A stretch of 64,000 nucleotides of DNA from Lachnospiraceae bacterium. Its GTDB lineage: Bacteria; Bacillota; Clostridia; Lachnospirales; Lachnospiraceae. The translations under genes and the position numbers were made by a program. The notes under the pieces are model-generated. The model was not told the DNA's origin. It saw only the letters and a program-made list of their open reading frames with translations, and did no database searches. Positions within the stretch are counted from its first letter, which is position 1; every line of letters begins with the position of its first letter. Below are positions 30,977 to 39,502 of this stretch, one piece after another. Location of the stretch: the NCBI GenBank assembly GCA_022792535.1, contig JAAWBG010000017.1:22347-86346 (forward strand). The letters run 5' to 3'.

Positions 30977-32665
30977 TCAGGAAAACTTTCCAACTTTGAA
31001 CTTTTGAATCATGCCTCTTAAAGTCTCTGCCTGAGCAGTCATCTCCTGGCTGGAGGCCGCGCACTCTACAGAAGTTTCTGTATTAGTCTGAACCACATCA
31101 TTGATCTGATCCACTCCGTGATTAATCTGATCCACCGCATTGGCCTGTTCCTTAGATGCCTCCGCAATCATATTTACTTTACTAATGATGGCCTTTGAAC
31201 CTTTCACTGCTCTTTGCAGCTGCTCTGCTGTCTCATGAGCAGTCACCATTCCGCCTTTCACTGCACGTACGGATTCCTCAATCAACGCTGTGGATTCTGC
31301 AGCGGCTTCCGCACTCTGAGCCGCCAGAAGAGAAACCTGATCTGCAACCACTGCAAATCCTTTTCCTGCCTCCCCTGCCCTTGCAGCTTCTATGGATGCA
31401 TTCAGCGCCAGCAAGTTGGTCTGAGCCGCAATCTCATTGATAGTTGCAATGATCTTGCTGATCTCATCGGAAGATTCTTCGATCCGGTTCATGGAGGCTA
31501 CCATCTCTTTCATCTTTCCATTGCTGTGATCTAATTCTATGCCTACCTGCTGCACTTCCTTACTGATGTCAACCGCCTCTTTGGCATTCCGTTCGATCTG
31601 CTGGGAAACGCTTTCAATTGTGGCGGAAAGTTCCTGGGTCACTCCTGCCTGTTCCGAAGCCCCTTCTGCCAGTTCTGTGGAATTAGCGGCAATTTTCTCA
31701 GAAGCTTGTGTTACCTGGTTGGCCACAGACTGGACATCCTTCACCATATTCGCCATATTCTTCTCAAAGCTCAAAAAAGATTCTTCAATTCCTACAAAAT
31801 CTCCTCTGTATTCCACATTTGCCTGAACGTCAAAATTTCCCTGAGAAAACTCTTTCATTGCGTAGTCAATATCTTCCACATAATCGCTCAACCGTTTGAT
31901 GGAACTTCTCAGTGCATGAGCCAGATGACCGATCTCGTCCTCATTTCTATAATTTACCTCTGTATGTAAATTTCCCTTTGACAGATCCGTAGCTGCCTGT
32001 TCAATCTCATTTAAGGGCGCTACAATACTTTCTACAATCTGATTGCCTACTTTTCTTGCTGTATAGATTGCAATTCCCAGCAGCAGGACCATAACAGCGA
32101 TCACAAACAGAATCGTTTCCCGATTGATATTGATGGCTCTGCTTTTCAGCTTGTCTGTAGCGGCGTCAATCTCTTTTGCGATACTCACTGCTTCCTGCAG
32201 CGTAGGTGAACATTGAGACACAATCATCAAAACGCCTTCTTCCCTGTTTCCTGCTTCCAGTTCTTTCACAATTTGCTTGCCAATCTCCATCCAATTGTGC
32301 AGGGCCTCTTCATACTTTTGATTCAGCTCCTTTTCGATGACGTCTGCACTTTTAAGATCCTTCAGCGCATCCTCAATGGAAGTCATTCCTTCCTGAACAC
32401 GGGCTTTATTCTCCTCAAAAGTCTCTTTGTCATCATTCAATACCATTTCCCGGATATACCTGGCCGCAGTGTTTGATTCAATCCTGCATACTTTCACAGC
32501 AGTATCTGCCGCCTGTGCCCCTCTGATATAGGAATTCATTTTCCCCTGTACCAAAAAGAGCCCAACTATGGCACAGATCGTAATAATGATCATCAGACCA
32601 ATGACCAAACTGTAGCCATATTGAAGTTTTTCCTTGATTTTCATCTCATTCATTTTCTTTAACAT
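30977..32665 (-). CDS. Methyl-accepting chemotaxis protein with four-helix-bundle sensor
   Basis: 562-aa chemoreceptor. TM1 about residues 16-40, a helical 4HB_MCP-type ligand domain (about 41-180), TM2 about 184-204, HAMP, then the signalling domain with tip LALNASIEAARAGEAGKGFAVVADQVSLLAAQS. The extracellular domain has motifs TAARYIREMVLNDDKETFEE typical of 4HB receptors. It ends beside the rplM promoter and interrupts the usual truA-rplM adjacency. Confidence 0.93.
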   Translation of the reverse strand: MLKKMNEMKIKEKLQYGYSLVIGLMIIITICAIVGLFLVQGKMNSYIRGAQAADTAVKVCRIESNTAARYIREMVLNDDKETFEENKARVQEGMTSIEDALKDLKSADVIEKELNQKYEEALHNWMEIGKQIVKELEAGNREEGVLMIVSQCSPTLQEAVSIAKEIDAATDKLKSRAININRETILFVIAVMVLLLGIAIYTARKVGNQIVESIVAPLNEIEQAATDLSKGNLHTEVNYRNEDEIGHLAHALRSSIKRLSDYVEDIDYAMKEFSQGNFDVQANVEYRGDFVGIEESFLSFEKNMANMVKDVQSVANQVTQASEKIAANSTELAEGASEQAGVTQELSATIESVSQQIERNAKEAVDISKEVQQVGIELDHSNGKMKEMVASMNRIEESSDEISKIIATINEIAAQTNLLALNASIEAARAGEAGKGFAVVADQVSLLAAQSAEAAAESTALIEESVRAVKGGMVTAHETAEQLQRAVKGSKAIISKVNMIAEASKEQANAVDQINHGVDQINDVVQTNTETSVECAASSQEMTAQAETLRGMIQKFKVGKFS

Positions 32666-32726
32666 GTGTAAATCTCCTTCCTGGGTTTTTATTCAGATAT
32701 TCTGATCAAAGAAAAGCTAAAATATA

Positions 32727-33536
32727 TTATAAAAATAAAATATCACTATCTCTATATTGAATCCCAATCATGGTAAGGCCATGGGCCGGAGCAGTGGGGC
32801 CTGCCTGGCTCCGGTCCCGTTTTTCCAATATCTCCCCTATGGATTCTGGCGTTCTCTCTCCTGCGCCTACGGAGATCAAGGTTCCGGCAATAATCCGAAC
32901 CATATTGTACAAAAATCCTGTTCCTGTGACCCGGATGATAATCTTGTCCTGGGCTTCTCTTTCCACTGTGCAGGATAATATTTTCCGCACCGTATCCTCC
33001 ACGCTGGTCCGGACCGAACAGAAACTTTTAAAATCATGTTCTCCTTCTAAATAGGCGGCGGCCCGCTGCATTTTTAGAAGATCTAGATTCCGATAATAAA
33101 AGTAAGTGTCCCGGCGCAAAGTGGGAATAGGAATCTTCCGGTTTAAAATGCGGTATTCATACGTTTTCTCACTGTAACAGCGGCGGGGGTGAAAATTCCC
33201 CGGCACCTGGCAGGAGCTTTGCACAACAATATCTTCCGGCAGCCGCTGATTCAATGCGTAACAGATCTTTTCCGGGGGAATCCGGCTCTCTGTGTCAAAC
33301 GCCGCCACATTTCCAAGAGAATGTACCCCTGCATCTGTCCGGCTTGCGCCGATTACCTGAATCTGTTCTCCCAAAAGCTCCGATAAAGTACGGTTCAATA
33401 CCTCTTCTATGGTAATTCCATTGGGCTGTACCTGCCATCCGCAGTAATTAGTACCCTCATATGACACCACAAGTTTTATCCGCTTTAAAGTTCCCGGATC
33501 CTTTCCCGAATTTCCCTTTCCTTCTTCCTCTGTCAT
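32727..33536 (-). CDS. truA: tRNA pseudouridine(38-40) synthase TruA
   Basis: 269-aa enzyme isomerising uridines 38-40 of the tRNA anticodon arm. Catalytic Asp lies in IGASRTDAGVHSLGNVAAFD; KLVVSYEGTNYCGWQVQPNGITIEEVL and FLYNMVRIIAGTLISVGAGE are family blocks. The frame is open to 33653, but the extra 39 codons come from a tandem repeat and lack a ribosome site, whereas AGGAG lies before ATG 33536. Confidence 0.95.
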   Translation of the reverse strand: MTEEEGKGNSGKDPGTLKRIKLVVSYEGTNYCGWQVQPNGITIEEVLNRTLSELLGEQIQVIGASRTDAGVHSLGNVAAFDTESRIPPEKICYALNQRLPEDIVVQSSCQVPGNFHPRRCYSEKTYEYRILNRKIPIPTLRRDTYFYYRNLDLLKMQRAAAYLEGEHDFKSFCSVRTSVEDTVRKILSCTVEREAQDKIIIRVTGTGFLYNMVRIIAGTLISVGAGERTPESIGEILEKRDRSQAGPTAPAHGLTMIGIQYRDSDILFL

Positions 33537-33561
33537 TTTCCTTGCTCCTGTCGTTCTTTTC

Positions 33562-33627
33562 GATTCTATGATCCCCAAAATATGGTCACAGCTCAATTCT
33601 ATGATTCCAAAGATATGGTCACAGCAG
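33562..33627. repeat. 33-bp tandem duplication between ecfT and truA
   Basis: Two adjoining 33-base units, 33562-33594 and 33595-33627, share TTCTATGAT..CCAAA..ATATGGTCACAG with a few differences. The right unit covers the ecfT stop codon and last codons, so the end of ecfT seems to have been duplicated. Confidence 0.75.
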
Positions 33628-34419
33628 TATCCGCAGTAAGAGCACCAGTACAAAATATCCAGCTATCAGCAGATACCCAATTCCATCCTTTTTTTGATAT
33701 TTCAGAGGTTTCATCTTCGTTCTTCCTTCGCCGCCATGATAACATCTGGCTTCCATGGCCATAGCCAAATCATTGGCCCGGCGGAAGGCAGACACAAATA
33801 AGGGCACCAAAAGAGGCACCATCGCCTTCACTCGTTTGATGAAATTTCCGCTCTCAAAATCCGCGCCTCTGGCCAGCTGAGCCTTCATAATCTTATCTGT
33901 CTCTTCAATTAGAATCGGAATAAAGCGCAGGGCAATGGACATGATCATTGCAATCTCATGAACTGGGATTCCGATTTTATTGAGAGGCTTTAAAGATTTT
34001 TCCATTCCATCTGTCAATTGATTGGGGGTGGTGGTCAATGTGAGAACCGAACTGCCAAGGATCAGATAGGTCAGACGGATTACCATAAATCCCGCATTTT
34101 TCAGGCCCTCCTGGGTAATTTTAAAGATCCAGAATTTCACCAGAGGTTCCCCTGGCGTCAAAAACAGATTGAACAATCCCGTCATCGCTAAAATCACTCC
34201 AATGGCTTTCAAACCTTTTGTCATATACCGAAAAGGCACTTTCGACAATTTGATCAGCAGGATCAGTCCCAAAGTAACCGCTGCCAGTCCGAATCCATTT
34301 TGAAAGAAAAACAGAGACAGAATATAAACCAGAGTTCCCATCAGTTTTACTCTGGGGTCTAATCTGTGTATCACAGAATCCGATGGATAGTATTGTCCGA
34401 TGGTAATATCTCTCAACAT
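33619..34419 (-). CDS. ecfT: ECF transporter transmembrane protein EcfT
   Basis: 266-aa membrane component of the energy-coupling factor module, which serves several vitamin-binding S components. Five to six hydrophobic segments are seen, and the coupling motif ARG occurs in MKAQLARGADFESG and again as AMEARCYHGG (normally AMxARGY). It follows ecfA2 in the standard order. The Cys in place of Gly in the second Ala-Arg-Gly-like motif is slightly unusual. Confidence 0.95.
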   Translation of the reverse strand: MLRDITIGQYYPSDSVIHRLDPRVKLMGTLVYILSLFFFQNGFGLAAVTLGLILLIKLSKVPFRYMTKGLKAIGVILAMTGLFNLFLTPGEPLVKFWIFKITQEGLKNAGFMVIRLTYLILGSSVLTLTTTPNQLTDGMEKSLKPLNKIGIPVHEIAMIMSIALRFIPILIEETDKIMKAQLARGADFESGNFIKRVKAMVPLLVPLFVSAFRRANDLAMAMEARCYHGGEGRTKMKPLKYQKKDGIGYLLIAGYFVLVLLLRILL

Positions 34420-34437
34420 AATATTTCCTACTTTATC

Positions 34438-35328
34438 CTACTTTACACTATTCTTGTTATTGGAAAATTCCTTGCCTTTTCGATTCTGAAAAACCTCCAG
34501 GACAGATGTCTTCGCTTCCTCTAATGTGGTAGCTGCCGGATTCACAGGAATCCCTCTCTCTCTCAATTCCTGTACCACGTAAGTTACCTGAGGAGCTGCA
34601 AGGCCTACTGCCTCTAATTCCCGCCAATGGGCAAACACTTCCCTGGGAGTTCCGTCCAGCATAATCTCTCCCTGATTCATCACAAGAAGCCTGTCTACAT
34701 ACCGAGCCACATCCTCCATACTGTGAGATACCAAAAGAATCGTCATATGCAGTTCCCGATGCATAGCCGCCACCTGATCTAGGATCTCGTCTCTTCCCTG
34801 AGGATCCAGTCCTGCCGTAGGCTCGTCTAAGATTAATACTTCCGGTTTCATAGCCAAAACCCCTGCAATGGCGGCCCGGCGTTTCTCTCCGCCGGAAAGT
34901 TCAAAGGGAGACTGATACCAATCACTTTCCGGCAGTCCTACGCTTCGCAGGGCGCTGAATGCCCGAAGCTCCGTTTCCTTTTTCGACAGTCCCAGATTGC
35001 GTGGACCAAAACATACGTCCTCAAAAATATTCGTCTCAAACAATTGATGTTCTGGATATTGAAAAACCAGGCCGACTTTGCTCCTCAGTTCCTTTTTATC
35101 ATAATCTTCTTCGTAAATATCCCGTCCGTTGTAATAGATTCCGCCAAAAGACGCCTGCAGCAGTCCGTTTAAATGCTGAATCAGAGTGGATTTTCCAGAT
35201 CCTGTATGACCGATGATCCCGATAAACTCCCCGTCTTGGATCTGCAGATTAATATTTTTCAACGCTTGTTTCTCATAAGCGGTATTTTCACTGTACACAT
35301 AGCTGACTTTATCTAATATAATCGACAT
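34438..35328 (-). CDS. ecfA2: ECF transporter ATPase EcfA2
   Basis: 296-aa ABC ATPase of the ECF module. Walker A GHTGSGKSTLIQHLNGLL, FQYPEHQLFE Q-loop, signature LSGGEKRRAAIAGVLA, Walker B EVLILDEPTAGLDPQG, switch VSHSMEDVARYVDRL. The gene starts 16 bases inside the end of ecfA1, so the two subunits are translationally coupled. Confidence 0.95.
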   Translation of the reverse strand: MSIILDKVSYVYSENTAYEKQALKNINLQIQDGEFIGIIGHTGSGKSTLIQHLNGLLQASFGGIYYNGRDIYEEDYDKKELRSKVGLVFQYPEHQLFETNIFEDVCFGPRNLGLSKKETELRAFSALRSVGLPESDWYQSPFELSGGEKRRAAIAGVLAMKPEVLILDEPTAGLDPQGRDEILDQVAAMHRELHMTILLVSHSMEDVARYVDRLLVMNQGEIMLDGTPREVFAHWRELEAVGLAAPQVTYVVQELRERGIPVNPAATTLEEAKTSVLEVFQNRKGKEFSNNKNSVK

Positions 35329-36164
35329 AATACTTCCACCAATTCCTGCCTTGTGAGAATTCCTGCCGGTATTTCCATTCCTGCCTTACGCAGCTCATGG
35401 GCCAAAAGAGTGATCTGGGGTACATCCAGCCGATAAGACTTAAGCGTATCCACCTGAGAAAAGATTTCCCTGGGACTTCCCTGCATAACCACTTTCCCGT
35501 GATCCATCACATAGACCTTATCTGCTCCCACTACCTCTTCCATATAGTGGGTAATCCATATTACAGTCACATGCTTTTCCCGGTTCAACATTTCCACTGC
35601 TTTTAACACTTCCCGCCTGCCATCGGGATCTAGCATAGCAGTGGGCTCGTCCAATACAATACATTTCGGTTCCATAGCCATTACCCCTGCAATGGCTACC
35701 CGCTGTTTCTGTCCCCCAGAAAGCTTGTTGGGAGAATGTTCCCGATAAGAGAGCATTCCCACTGACTGAAGACTTTTCTCTACCCGTCTCCATATCTCAT
35801 CTGCAGGTACGCCAATATTTTCCGGACCAAAAGCCACGTCTTCTTCCACAACGCTGGCAATAATCTGATTGTCTGGATTTTGAAATACCATTCCTGCATT
35901 CTGCCGGATATCCCAGAGATAATTTCCGTCCTGAGTATCTTTTCCATCTACCCAAAGCGTTCCTCCGCTTGCTTGGAGCAGCACGTTAAAATGCTTGGCC
36001 AAGGTAGATTTGCCGGAACCATTATGTCCTAAAATTGCCACAAATTCTCCTTGTCTCACGTCCAAACTGACCCCGTCTAAGGCAGTGGTAATTCCTTCTA
36101 CATTGTCTTCCTCATCCCGTCTGATATATTCATGGACTAATTTTCTGGCTTCTATAAAATTCAT
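35313..36164 (-). CDS. ecfA1: ECF transporter ATPase EcfA1
   Basis: 283-aa ABC ATPase partner of EcfA2. Walker A GHNGSGKSTLAKHFN, Q-loop MVFQNPDNQI, signature KLSGGQKQRVAIAGVMAM, Walker B CIVLDEPTAMLDPDGR, switch WITHYMEE. It overlaps trmL by four bases (ATGA) and begins the ecfA1-ecfA2-ecfT series. Confidence 0.95.
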   Translation of the reverse strand: MNFIEARKLVHEYIRRDEEDNVEGITTALDGVSLDVRQGEFVAILGHNGSGKSTLAKHFNVLLQASGGTLWVDGKDTQDGNYLWDIRQNAGMVFQNPDNQIIASVVEEDVAFGPENIGVPADEIWRRVEKSLQSVGMLSYREHSPNKLSGGQKQRVAIAGVMAMEPKCIVLDEPTAMLDPDGRREVLKAVEMLNREKHVTVIWITHYMEEVVGADKVYVMDHGKVVMQGSPREIFSQVDTLKSYRLDVPQITLLAHELRKAGMEIPAGILTRQELVEVLCRLY

Positions 36165-36673
36165 GGCATTTCATCCTCCCAGCGCAGCCGGTGAAGCTGC
36201 CCCTCCAGTCTTAGATTGGAAAACTGATTCTGGCGCAATGCCTCATAGAGTACGATAGCCGCCGAGTTAGACAGATTCAGAGACCGTGTTTCCCCTGCCA
36301 TAGGAATCCGCACGCAGGTATCCTGATATTCCTTTAAGATTTCTTCCGGGATTCCCCCGCTCTCTTTTCCAAACATCAGATAACAGTCCGGCTCATACTT
36401 AACGTCTGTATACAATTTCCGGCTTTTGGTGGTGGCCATATAGATTTTGGCCCCTGGATTCCTCTGAAGAAAATCCTGCCAATTGATATAGCGTGTCACA
36501 TCCAAATGTTCCCAATAATCCATTCCCGCACGTTTTAAAGCTTTTTCGCCTAACTGAAATCCCAAGGGCTCAATCAGATGGAGCCTGGTATCAGTGGCCA
36601 CACAAGTGCGCCCGATGTTTCCTGTATTTGCTGGAATCTCCGGTTCATAAAGCACAATATTTAACTCTGCCAT
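36161..36673 (-). CDS. trmL: tRNA (cytidine/uridine-34 2'-O)-methyltransferase TrmL
   Basis: 170-aa SPOUT methyltransferase modifying the wobble base of tRNA-Leu. NIVLYEPEIPANTGNIGRTCVATDTRLHLIEPLGF at the start, LMFGKESGGIPEEIL and the trefoil-knot end IPMAGETRSLNLSNSAAIVLYEALRQ are diagnostic (CspR/TrmL). Coupled to ecfA1 by an ATGA overlap. Confidence 0.93.
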   Translation of the reverse strand: MAELNIVLYEPEIPANTGNIGRTCVATDTRLHLIEPLGFQLGEKALKRAGMDYWEHLDVTRYINWQDFLQRNPGAKIYMATTKSRKLYTDVKYEPDCYLMFGKESGGIPEEILKEYQDTCVRIPMAGETRSLNLSNSAAIVLYEALRQNQFSNLRLEGQLHRLRWEDEMP

Positions 36674-36721
36674 CTTTCATTCCTCTATTTCAAAAGTGTT
36701 CTCTGTCTCATCTGTAGAACA

Positions 36722-37891
36722 TTATTTCCTTAATTTCTGGATAAAAGATTCCATTCTGTCCAAAGCCTCTTTCAGGCTGTCCAGAGAGTAGGCGTAAGAG
36801 ATCCGCAGGAATCCTTCTCCACAGCCGCCAAAAGCAGTTCCCGGCACTACCACTACTTTTTCTTCCTGAAGCATTCGGGTGGCAAATTCCTCAGAGCTCA
36901 TATCAAATTCCTGAATGCATGGAAAGGCGTAAAATGCGCCGAAAGGTTCAAAACATTTCAAGCCCATTTCCCGAAACCGATGGATCAAATACCGTCTTCT
37001 GCCATTGTATTCTTCCCGCATCTTCGCCACGTCATCATCTCCATTGCGCACTGCCTCCACCGCCGCATACTGGCTGGTGGTAGGGGCGCACATAATGGCA
37101 TACTGATGGATCTTCAGCATCTGTTCTAAAATCTGTTTTGGCGCACAGGCATAACCCAGACGCCATCCCGTCATGGAGTATGATTTGGAAAATCCATTGA
37201 TCAATACCGTACGCTCCCGCATACCCGGCAGGGAAGCAATGGTTACATGGTCTTTTCCTTCCAGATAGGTAAGCTCTGCATAGATCTCGTCGCTGAGGAC
37301 GAATAAGTCATGTTTTTGAATCACTTCTGCAATGGCCTCTAAATCTGACCGTTCCATAACAGCTCCCGTGGGATTGTTGGGAAAAGGCAGCACCAAAAGT
37401 TTTGTCTTAGGCGTGACAGCCTCCTCCAGCTCCTGGGCAGTCAGCCGGAATTCATTTTCTTCCTTCAGATTGATGATCACCGGTCTGCCATTTGCCAGCA
37501 CTGCGCAAGGCATATAGGAAACATAGCTGGGCTGCGGGATCAGCACCTCGTCGCCAGGATCTAACATGGCCCGCATAGCCATATCAATGGCCTCGCTGCC
37601 GCCTACTGTGATCATCATCTCTGTATCATAATCATAAGATACCTGAAATCTCCGTTCCAGATATTTTGCAATCTCCATTTTCAACTCTTTTAAACCCGCA
37701 TTGGAAGTATAGGAAGTTCTGCCTTTTTCCAGAGAATAAATACCCTCGTCACGAATATGCCAGGGAGTGTCAAAATCCGGTTCCCCCACACCTAGAGAGA
37801 TCACATCTTTCATCTCTGCTGCAATATCAAAAAATTTCCGAATCCCAGAAAATGGAATCTCCACAATGCGCTCCGATAATGGATTTCTCAT
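36722..37891 (-). CDS. PLP-dependent class I/II aminotransferase
   Basis: 389-aa fold-type I aminotransferase. SLGVGEPDFDTPWHIRDEGI at the substrate site, PNNPTGAVM, LSDEIYAELTY and the PLP lysine in INGFSKSYSMTGWRLGYACAP are intact, as is the final Arg in GFLRISYAYS. The family includes aspartate, N-acetyl-diaminopimelate and aromatic aminotransferases; specificity cannot be read. Its ATG shares one base with the stop of the Lrp gene. Confidence 0.92.
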   Translation of the reverse strand: MRNPLSERIVEIPFSGIRKFFDIAAEMKDVISLGVGEPDFDTPWHIRDEGIYSLEKGRTSYTSNAGLKELKMEIAKYLERRFQVSYDYDTEMMITVGGSEAIDMAMRAMLDPGDEVLIPQPSYVSYMPCAVLANGRPVIINLKEENEFRLTAQELEEAVTPKTKLLVLPFPNNPTGAVMERSDLEAIAEVIQKHDLFVLSDEIYAELTYLEGKDHVTIASLPGMRERTVLINGFSKSYSMTGWRLGYACAPKQILEQMLKIHQYAIMCAPTTSQYAAVEAVRNGDDDVAKMREEYNGRRRYLIHRFREMGLKCFEPFGAFYAFPCIQEFDMSSEEFATRMLQEEKVVVVPGTAFGGCGEGFLRISYAYSLDSLKEALDRMESFIQKLRK

Positions 37892-38370
37892 TAGCTCACC
37901 AACATCCTTTCATCTTCCTGGGGTTTTGCGATGATTGTACCATGGTCTTTATATTTTTTCAAAATAAAATTGGTTTTGGTGCTCAAAACACTTTCTAAGG
38001 GTGATAATTTGTCGGACACAAACTGAGCTACTTCCCGAAGAGTCTTTCCTTCTAATGTTACCAGAAGATCATAGCCCCCGGAAATCAAATAGACTGCATT
38101 GACTTCCGGATAGTTGTAGATCCGCTCTGCAATGCTGTCAAATCCTCTGCCTCGCTGAGGAGTTACACGGACCTCAATCAAGGCATTGACTTTCTCAATA
38201 CTAGTCTTATCCCAGTCAATCAAGGTATGGTATCCGCAGATAATCCGCTCTTCCTCCATCGCCGCCATCTCATTTGCCACCACAGATTCTTCCACTCCAA
38301 GCATGATCGCCAGTTCTCCTAAGTTCACCCGGCTGTTTTTCTCTATAAAGGTTAATATTTTCTCTCTCAT
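37891..38370 (-). CDS. Lrp/AsnC-family transcriptional regulator
   Basis: 159-aa regulator: N-terminal winged helix (MREKILTFIEKNSRVNLGELAIMLGVEESVVANEMAAMEEERIICGYHTLIDW) and a C-terminal RAM ligand-binding domain (VNALIEVRVTPQRGRGFDSIAERIYNYPEVNAVYLISGGYDLLVTLEG). GAGGAGACAGAG before ATG 38370 sets the start; ten upstream codons are open but lack a site. Immediately upstream of and coupled to the aminotransferase, which it likely controls. Confidence 0.92.
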   Translation of the reverse strand: MREKILTFIEKNSRVNLGELAIMLGVEESVVANEMAAMEEERIICGYHTLIDWDKTSIEKVNALIEVRVTPQRGRGFDSIAERIYNYPEVNAVYLISGGYDLLVTLEGKTLREVAQFVSDKLSPLESVLSTKTNFILKKYKDHGTIIAKPQEDERMLVS

Positions 38371-38404
38371 CTCTGTCTCCTCACCCTTCAAAATGGCCAT
38401 CGGC

Positions 38405-39388
38405 CTAGATCACTTTATATAATTCATCTATTTTCGGCGGCTCCAAAAATCGCTTTTCTTCTTCCTTCCACAAGATACGGTCTTTTCCTTCCACTGCCTT
38501 GCCGATCACTACTGCATGAATTCCTTCTTTTTCTAAATCCCGCACCAGTCTGTTTCCATCAGAAGAAGCCATCAGCATACACCCGCTGGAAATCAGCTCA
38601 TAAGGATTGATGTTAAAAAATTCACATACTTCTATCGTCTCCTGTTTCACAGGGATTTTCTTCAAATCTATTTCCAGTCCAACGCCAGAGCTCTCTGCCA
38701 ATTCCCATAAGGCCCCGAAAATACCGCCTTCCGTCACATCATGCATAGCGCTTACGCCGGACTCGACGGCTTTTGCAGCCTCCGGCAGCACAGACAGATA
38801 TTGGTCAAACTCTTGTGCCGCCCGTATGAAATGCAGGGGATAACGGGACGCTAATTCCTGCTCCTTCTCTTTGGCAATAATGGACGTACCTTCCAGCCCA
38901 ATCCATTTGCTTACCAAAATATCGTCTCCCGGTCTGGCCCCGGCTGTGGAGACCAGCTTTCCTGCTTTTGCTTTTCCCACGCCGCACACATTGACTATGG
39001 GCTGATTGACAGCTCTTGTCACCTCCGTATGTCCGCCCATAATCTGGACCTTGGCCTGGGCGCAGGCAGTTTCCACCTGCCTCATAATTTCTTTTAACTC
39101 TGATTCTTCCGAACCCTCCGGCAGCAAAATCGTCAGCATCACTCCCACTGGCTCTGCCCCGGAAGAAGCCAAATCATTTATCGTAATATGGATCGCAAGA
39201 CTTCCCATATCTGTCGTTGTTCCGGTAATCGGGTCTGTGGAGATCACAAACATCTCATCTTCCGCCAGTTTCAGAGCCGCGCAATCTTCTCCCACCCCTG
39301 CTCCCAGCAGAATTTCTTCCCGCTTGGTATGGATCTGTTTTAATACCGAACGTTTCAACACACTTTCCGGAACTTTTCCTACTTTCAT
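38405..39388 (-). CDS. AIR synthase-related (HypE/ThiL-like) ATP-using protein
   Basis: 327-aa protein of the PurM/HypE superfamily. GAGVGEDCAALKL near the N-terminus, STDPITGTTTDMGSLAIHITINDLASSGAEPVGVMLTILLP for nucleotide and metal binding, IMGGHTEVT, and HDVTEGGIFGALWELAESSGVGLEIDLKKIPV are typical. It has no HypE C-terminal Cys and no hyp genes nearby, so the function is unknown. Of two ATGs, 39388 has better spacing to GGGAG than 39397. It is 34 bases upstream of the Lrp gene. Confidence 0.82.
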   Translation of the reverse strand: MKVGKVPESVLKRSVLKQIHTKREEILLGAGVGEDCAALKLAEDEMFVISTDPITGTTTDMGSLAIHITINDLASSGAEPVGVMLTILLPEGSEESELKEIMRQVETACAQAKVQIMGGHTEVTRAVNQPIVNVCGVGKAKAGKLVSTAGARPGDDILVSKWIGLEGTSIIAKEKEQELASRYPLHFIRAAQEFDQYLSVLPEAAKAVESGVSAMHDVTEGGIFGALWELAESSGVGLEIDLKKIPVKQETIEVCEFFNINPYELISSGCMLMASSDGNRLVRDLEKEGIHAVVIGKAVEGKDRILWKEEEKRFLEPPKIDELYKVI

Positions 39389-39439
39389 CGCTTTCATCTC
39401 CCAAAAGTCTTTCTTGTATCCACACTTCTAAATGGACAT

Positions 39440-39473
39440 GATAAGGCTGTCTCACTACTGAAACAGCCTTATC
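39440..39473 (-). terminator. Hairpin after the VanW-family gene
   Basis: GATAAGGCTGT (39440-39450) pairs with ACAGCCTTATC (39463-39473), an 11-bp stem 30 bases past the stop. No clear T-run follows, so it may be a weak terminator. Confidence 0.5.
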
Positions 39474-39502
39474 CACTCTTATCTACTTATCATTCTCTAC
39501 GA

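Noticed and set aside
33562..33627. CRISPR-like repeat
   Set aside because: Only two adjoining units without spacers.
33537..33653. N-terminal extension of TruA (39 codons)
   Set aside because: It translates the tandem repeat, overlaps ecfT, and lacks a ribosome site; TruA proteins start near MTEEE..IKLVVSYEG.
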